Positions 60,485 through 64,000 of a stretch of DNA of 64,000 nucleotides are shown here, in pieces. The position numbers and the translations under genes were made by a program. Position 1 is the stretch's first letter, and the number at the start of each line of letters is the position of its first letter. The notes below the pieces were generated by a model, which worked only from the letters and a program-made list of their open reading frames with translations, was not told the origin of the DNA and did not search any database. This DNA comes from Nannochloropsis salina CCMP1776 (taxonomy: Eukaryota > Sar > Eustigmatophyceae > Eustigmatales > Monodopsidaceae), in the NCBI GenBank assembly GCA_004565275.1, contig SDOX01000019.1:492340-556339 (forward strand). The letters are read 5' to 3'.

Positions 60485-61951
60485 ATGTCCTCCTCCCTAA
60501 CGAGGGCAACAAGGCCACCCGTTGCGTTGGCAGCTGCGGCGCAATTGCCAAGGCAATGGCTACCACGCGCTTTTTTGGCAACATCGACTCGCATGTCCGC
60601 ACCATCCACCGCACCAGAGACGAATTGCAATATAGATCAGTCCACGCTGGGGGCCTTCTGGATGCCTTTTACGGCTAATAAAGCCTTCAAGCGATCCCCT
60701 CGTATCTTGGCCAAGGCGAAAGGTATGCATTATTGGACCGAAGACGGTCACAAAGTGCTAGATGGTACGGCTGGTCTATGGTGTGTCAATGCAGGCCACT
60801 GTAATGAACGCATTGTGAGTGCCATTCAGAAGCAGGCTGCAGCACTTGACTTCGCGCCGACCTTCAACATGGGCCATCCCCTGGCGTTCGAGTACGCACA
60901 CCGCCTGTGTCAGGAGCTCATGCCAGGCAAAGGTTTGGATCAAGTATTCTTCACCATGTGTGGCTCTACAGCGGTAGACACAGCTTTGAAGGTCGCCCTT
61001 GCTTACCATAAAGCTCGAGGAGATGGGTCTCGTTTTCGGCTTATCGGTCGCGAGCGCGCCTACCATGGCGTGGGCTTTGGAGGCATTTCAGTGGGTGGCA
61101 TGTTGCCTAATCGTCGAGCGTTCGGACCAATGTTGCCTGGTGTTGATCACCTTCGAACAACCTACGACCGGGAGCACCAAGCGTTTTCGAAGGGGCAGCC
61201 GGAGTGGGGCGCTCATCTGGCGGAGGACCTGGAGCGACTTGTGGGCCTGCATGACGCGTCCACCATTGCTGCGGTGATCGTTGAACCTGTTTCAGGGTCA
61301 GCAGGCGTGTTAGTCCCGCCTTACGGGTATTTGAAGCGGTTGCGTGAGATCTGCGATGCGCACGGTATCCTGCTCATTTTCGATGAGGTGATTACCGCTT
61401 TCGGACGCCTGGGCAAGGGTATGGGTGCGGAATACTTCGGCGTTGTTCCAGATATGGTTACTTGTGCCAAGGGCTTGACAAATGCAGCCGTGCCGGCCGG
61501 TGCTACATTCGTCCAGAAGCACGTGTACGACACCTTTATGGGGGCAACCCCGGGAGACGGCATTGAGCTTTTCCACGGTTACACGTATTCCGGCCATCCA
61601 CTCGCTATGGCTGCCGGCTTGGCCACACTCGATGTCTATCAGGATGAGGGCTTGTTTGAGAGGGCGGCAGCTCTTGCGCCCTACTGGGAGGAGACGCTCC
61701 ACGCGCTGAAGGGTCATCCCCACGTCGTGGACATTCGTAACCTGGGGCTTATGGGGGCGGTGGAGCTGGCGCCGAGGGCCGGTAAGCCTGGTCAACGAGC
61801 ATTTCAGGTTTTCACCACTGCCCTGCACAAGGGTGTGATGGTGCGAGTTACTGGCGAGACGATCGCGCTCTCTCCGCCTCTGATTGTTGAAAAAGGCCAG
61901 ATCGACCAGATCGTCACTACTCTAAGCCAGGCGTTGCATGAGGTAGCCTAG
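60485..61951 (+). CDS. Class III omega-amino acid:pyruvate aminotransferase, mitochondrial
   Basis: This PLP enzyme is predicted to move amino groups between beta-alanine or other omega-amines and pyruvate. Single exon, 488 aa. The first 40 residues (LTRATRPPVALAAAAQLPRQ; then RAFLATSTR) form a typical mitochondrial presequence. The mature start LGAFWMPFTANKAFKRSPR is the hallmark of bacterial beta-alanine-pyruvate transaminases. PLP-binding features are GTAGLWCVNAGHC, CGSTAVDTALKVALAY, AYHGVGFGGISVGG, VIVEPVSGSAGV, LLIFDEVITAFGRLGKG and the Schiff-base Lys in CAKGLTNAAVPAGATFV. GYTYSGHPLAMAAGLATLD follows. The overall sequence is close to proteobacterial enzymes and intronless, so transfer or endosymbiotic origin is plausible but unproven. 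Confidence 0.93.
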   Translation: MSSSLTRATRPPVALAAAAQLPRQWLPRAFLATSTRMSAPSTAPETNCNIDQSTLGAFWMPFTANKAFKRSPRILAKAKGMHYWTEDGHKVLDGTAGLWCVNAGHCNERIVSAIQKQAAALDFAPTFNMGHPLAFEYAHRLCQELMPGKGLDQVFFTMCGSTAVDTALKVALAYHKARGDGSRFRLIGRERAYHGVGFGGISVGGMLPNRRAFGPMLPGVDHLRTTYDREHQAFSKGQPEWGAHLAEDLERLVGLHDASTIAAVIVEPVSGSAGVLVPPYGYLKRLREICDAHGILLIFDEVITAFGRLGKGMGAEYFGVVPDMVTCAKGLTNAAVPAGATFVQKHVYDTFMGATPGDGIELFHGYTYSGHPLAMAAGLATLDVYQDEGLFERAAALAPYWEETLHALKGHPHVVDIRNLGLMGAVELAPRAGKPGQRAFQVFTTALHKGVMVRVTGETIALSPPLIVEKGQIDQIVTTLSQALHEVA

Positions 61952-62356
61952 ACTTTGAAAATTGGGCTTGTGATTTCAGGGCACACGTCGGGGCACTGGC
62001 AAGCTGTGGAAAGGAGGTTGAGATAGGTGCTTCGTGGAGGGGCTTCGTTGTAAGATTTTGAAGTACAGGGCTTGCCATCTTGTTTCGTCTTGGGGCGCTG
62101 GACCGCATTGAGGCATGTCTCGGTGCGTATGTGTGGAAAAAGATTATCCGTCCAAGACTGTGATTGAGCTGCGGGTAGTCGGTATGCAAATAGTAAACAA
62201 GACGATTTTGGGGTGAAAGCAGCCAATTTAATTAAATCGATCCCGTCAATTCTTTGATGTTTACGGATAGATGTACAACCAAAATGTCTGTAGGGACGAC
62301 AAACTCCAACTCGAGGCCGTAATGTGGTACTGGCACTAGATTTCGATAATTTTCTA
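61952..62356. other. Convergent 3' region
   Basis: This is the shared 3' flank of the aminotransferase (plus) and GPN3 (minus). Nothing recognised. Confidence 0.4.
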
Positions 62357-63238
62357 CTACAAGCTTTGCTGGATGTCATTATCTTCCATGGCATCTTCAT
62401 CTTCCGTCCCTCCATCTCCGACATCATCGCGCGGTTCCCGCGGTTCCAAATCCTCCCCGTACTGTAAAGCCATGTCTGCCTGTGCTAGAATGGCGTCCCA
62501 GCTATTCTCATCGTTGGGGTCCAACGGGAGGAAACCCACCAACGTGTAGTCATCCACCACCGCGGCAATCGTGTGCGTTAGCGGTTGCAGGCGTCCGTGT
62601 GCAGCAAGGTGGCCCATGCGTGCTACCATGGCCGCAGAATCCATGTCGAGGACCCGTTCTATCTCCTCCTTATCGACTAGATCCGCCTTTGAGATAATAT
62701 TGACTTGGGGCACCTCCAGAGCGATCATCGTAGAAAGGCACAGTAGCGCGCCAGCCACAAATTTGCTTGGATCCACCATGAAATGTGCGTCTATTAAATA
62801 AACACCACAAACTGAGAGGCTCAATGGACCCTTGACAAGGAAATCAACAAGGTGCTTCATGACAGGTATATGTGAGTAAAGCTCTACTTGACCCGGGCAG
62901 TCGAAGACCAGATAATCCCCCTCTGCAAAGACCTCCAAACGCTCCTCCAACCATTCTAGATTTTCTAATAAATATTCCATACAATGAACGAGTGCACCAT
63001 TCGGACCCAAATCCATCATCTCCATTACATCGTCCGCTGTAATGAGCTCCCGCACATCAACCTCAGGCGCTGCATAGGCGAATTGCCCTTCTGCTGCTGG
63101 ATCAAGATTTATTATATGTACAGCTCGGCGCTGGGTCCCTGGGCCTTGCTGTGCGGCACAATGCTCTTGCAAAAGCTTACAATAGGTCGATTTTCCAACT
63201 CCGGCTGGCCCCATAACGAGCTGGCAGCATCGAGGCAT
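62357..63238 (-). CDS. GPN3: GPN-loop GTPase 3
   Basis: GPN GTPases assemble and import RNA polymerase II. Single exon, 293 aa. The P-loop is GPAGVGKST and the Walker B region is YLVFDCPGQVELYSHIP. The characteristic Gly-Pro-Asn insertion lies in DLGPNGALVHCMEYLLENLE. The nucleotide-specificity motif is NIISKADLVDKEEIE. The sequence MPRCCQLVMGPAGVGKST at the start and the absence of a long insertion fit GPN3 rather than GPN1 or GPN2. The tail is strongly acidic (EDEDAMEDNDIQQSL), as in other members. The residues needed for dimerisation and hydrolysis are present. Confidence 0.93.
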   Translation of the reverse strand: MPRCCQLVMGPAGVGKSTYCKLLQEHCAAQQGPGTQRRAVHIINLDPAAEGQFAYAAPEVDVRELITADDVMEMMDLGPNGALVHCMEYLLENLEWLEERLEVFAEGDYLVFDCPGQVELYSHIPVMKHLVDFLVKGPLSLSVCGVYLIDAHFMVDPSKFVAGALLCLSTMIALEVPQVNIISKADLVDKEEIERVLDMDSAAMVARMGHLAAHGRLQPLTHTIAAVVDDYTLVGFLPLDPNDENSWDAILAQADMALQYGEDLEPREPRDDVGDGGTEDEDAMEDNDIQQSL

Positions 63239-63621
63239 ATCTAATTCTTATATGGGGAGGTTCACAAATAAAAAGTCAGTCTAAACCCTGAAATAAAGAA
63301 TAATGTCTGCGATTCGACATGTAAAACTCTGAGATAGACAATATCTACAACTTTATTCATTGAAAGGTCATGAAGCGCCGAGGTTGGCCTTGTGCACATA
63401 GCTTCAGGTAAACCTTTCCACCAGTTCCTGCCTTTCAGACCAGAAGAAATCCAAACGACCTGTGCATCTGGCGCCGGCGTAACACTGACACTTTTCCAAT
63501 ACCATTGTAAATGATATAATGGTATGAAAAGCATTTTGGCGTCAAAAAATGCGAGGGGAAAAAGTTATCCCACGAGTACATGTATGTAGAGGTCGAAATC
63601 GCTCGCGGAATGAACCCTGTA
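63239..63621. other. Intergenic region upstream of a tRNA gene
   Basis: This 383-nt stretch lies between GPN3 (minus) and the tRNA gene. A minus-strand frame at 63262-63534 has no conserved content. No further RNA gene recognised. Confidence 0.4.
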
Positions 63622-63740
63622 GCACCAATAGTCTAGTGGTAGGATTGAACCTTCCCAAGGTTTAGGCCCGGGTTCCTTGCGATGACGCTCGTCTTTCGCC
63701 GACGAGTAGCCGCAAGCCTGTGCGATTCCCGGTTGGTGCA
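63622..63740 (+). tRNA. tRNA-Gly (anticodon CCC) with a 48-nt insert in the T-loop
   Basis: Removing 63676-63723 leaves a canonical 71-nt tRNA. Its acceptor stem is 63622-63628 with 63733-63739 (7 of 7 pairs). The D-stem GTCT/GGAT surrounds the loop AGTGGTA. The anticodon stem GAACC/GGTTT encloses TTCCCAA, anticodon CCC at 63654-63656. The variable loop is AGGC. The T-stem CCGGG/CCCGG encloses T-loop TTCGATT, with discriminator A at 63740. Without removal the T-loop would be 55 nt. The insert falls between positions 56 and 57. A T-run (63746-63749) follows, fitting a Pol III terminator. All stems being perfect argues for a functional gene, not a tRNA-derived relic. Confidence 0.85.
63676..63723 (+). 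other. Structured 48-nt insert (probable intron) in the tRNA T-loop
   Basis: The insert folds as an imperfect hairpin: CTTGCG (63676-63681) pairs with CGCAAG (63711-63716), and CTCGTC (63688-63693) with GACGAG (63701-63706). It is followed by the single-stranded CCTGTGC. The exact border is ambiguous by one base, because a C stands at both ends. Ordinary nuclear tRNA introns lie at 37/38, not here; ectopic T-loop introns are known from archaea and cyanidialean red algae. I could not identify a clear bulge-helix-bulge motif. Confidence 0.75.
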
Positions 63741-63745
63741 TTCTC

Positions 63746-63749
63746 TTTT
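63746..63749 (+). terminator. Pol III T-run terminator
   Basis: TTTT lies six bases after the tRNA discriminator, the usual stop signal for RNA polymerase III. Confidence 0.7.
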
Positions 63750-64000
63750 GTTCGTCTCCTCAACCGCCCCCTTCCTCCTATTTCTGCTCAGCTCTAAATT
63801 TTAGTTAGAGTGTAAAATGGTTTACCAACTTCTCCAAACAATATGTCGGGATACATAATGAAGAGGCCTGGTCTTCTTGACGCCTCACTACCTGTATGTA
63901 AAGGGGGACAATTTTATACTTTGCAGAGTTAACAACTTCGTTCCTTGTTAAAGAATCGCTCACGTGCTGTATTTTTTATCGTGCTGTTATTCTGTGTATC

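Noticed and set aside
63622-63740. Interpretation as a tRNA-derived SINE or pseudogene
   Set aside because: All stems are perfect after removing the insert, a T-run terminator follows at once, and there is no poly-A tail or second copy in the window.

Overview
This window is nuclear DNA from a photosynthetic eukaryote, most probably a stramenopile (heterokont) alga; I would not name the genus. Three things point there. (1) Most genes carry short GT-AG introns whose phases can be checked against conserved protein families. (2) Several proteins begin with a signal peptide followed by an 'ASAFAP'-like Ala-Phe or Gly-Phe junction, the plastid-targeting signature of secondary red-lineage plastids: the proteins ending at 17825 and 31701, and the TrmB starting at 46150. 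(3) The gene set mixes plastid, peroxisomal and mitochondrial functions with topoisomerase VI B, UNC45, twinfilin, a G-protein alpha subunit and a PDK1-type kinase. Genes are packed on both strands with gaps of about 0.1-1 kb. I see no transposable element, viral fossil or CRISPR array.

Layout, left to right: topoisomerase VI B (-, 5' end only); FAM210/DUF1279 protein (+); unknown 184-aa protein (-); peroxisomal 2,4-dienoyl-CoA reductase (+); V-ATPase subunit G (-); long coiled-coil protein (+); unresolved 1.6 kb; secreted LEA-like repeat protein (+); mitochondrial-carrier-family protein (-); M20 deacetylase (+); plastid membrane protein (-); TRMT10 (+); UNC45 (-, 12 exons); LCLAT-type acyltransferase (+); DAD1 (-); KAE1/OSGEP (+); HIT protein (-); plastid-targeted disordered repeat protein (-); TPR-PDK1-CPPED1-like fusion (+); TauE/SafE transporter (-); SLC35D nucleotide-sugar transporter (+); organellar PheRS (-); RsmG (+); FUN14 protein (-); unknown 4-exon gene (+); plastid-type TrmB (-); YOD1/OTU1 with a UBA domain (+); G-alpha (-); twinfilin (-); eIF4G (+); MGST3 (-); omega-aminotransferase (+); GPN3 (-); tRNA-Gly(CCC) with an insert in its T-loop (+).

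The genes are mostly unlinked housekeeping functions. RNA-modification and translation genes are frequent: TRMT10, KAE1, TrmB, RsmG, PheRS, eIF4G and a tRNA. The observations most worth following up are the kinase fused to a CPPED1-like phosphatase domain that has lost its metal ligands, the tRNA whose T-loop is interrupted by a 48-nt hairpin, and the plastid-targeted disordered protein with spaced GLFG-like motifs. Two genes (29346-29360 and 41905-41913) change frame exactly at long G runs, which probably reflects sequence errors.
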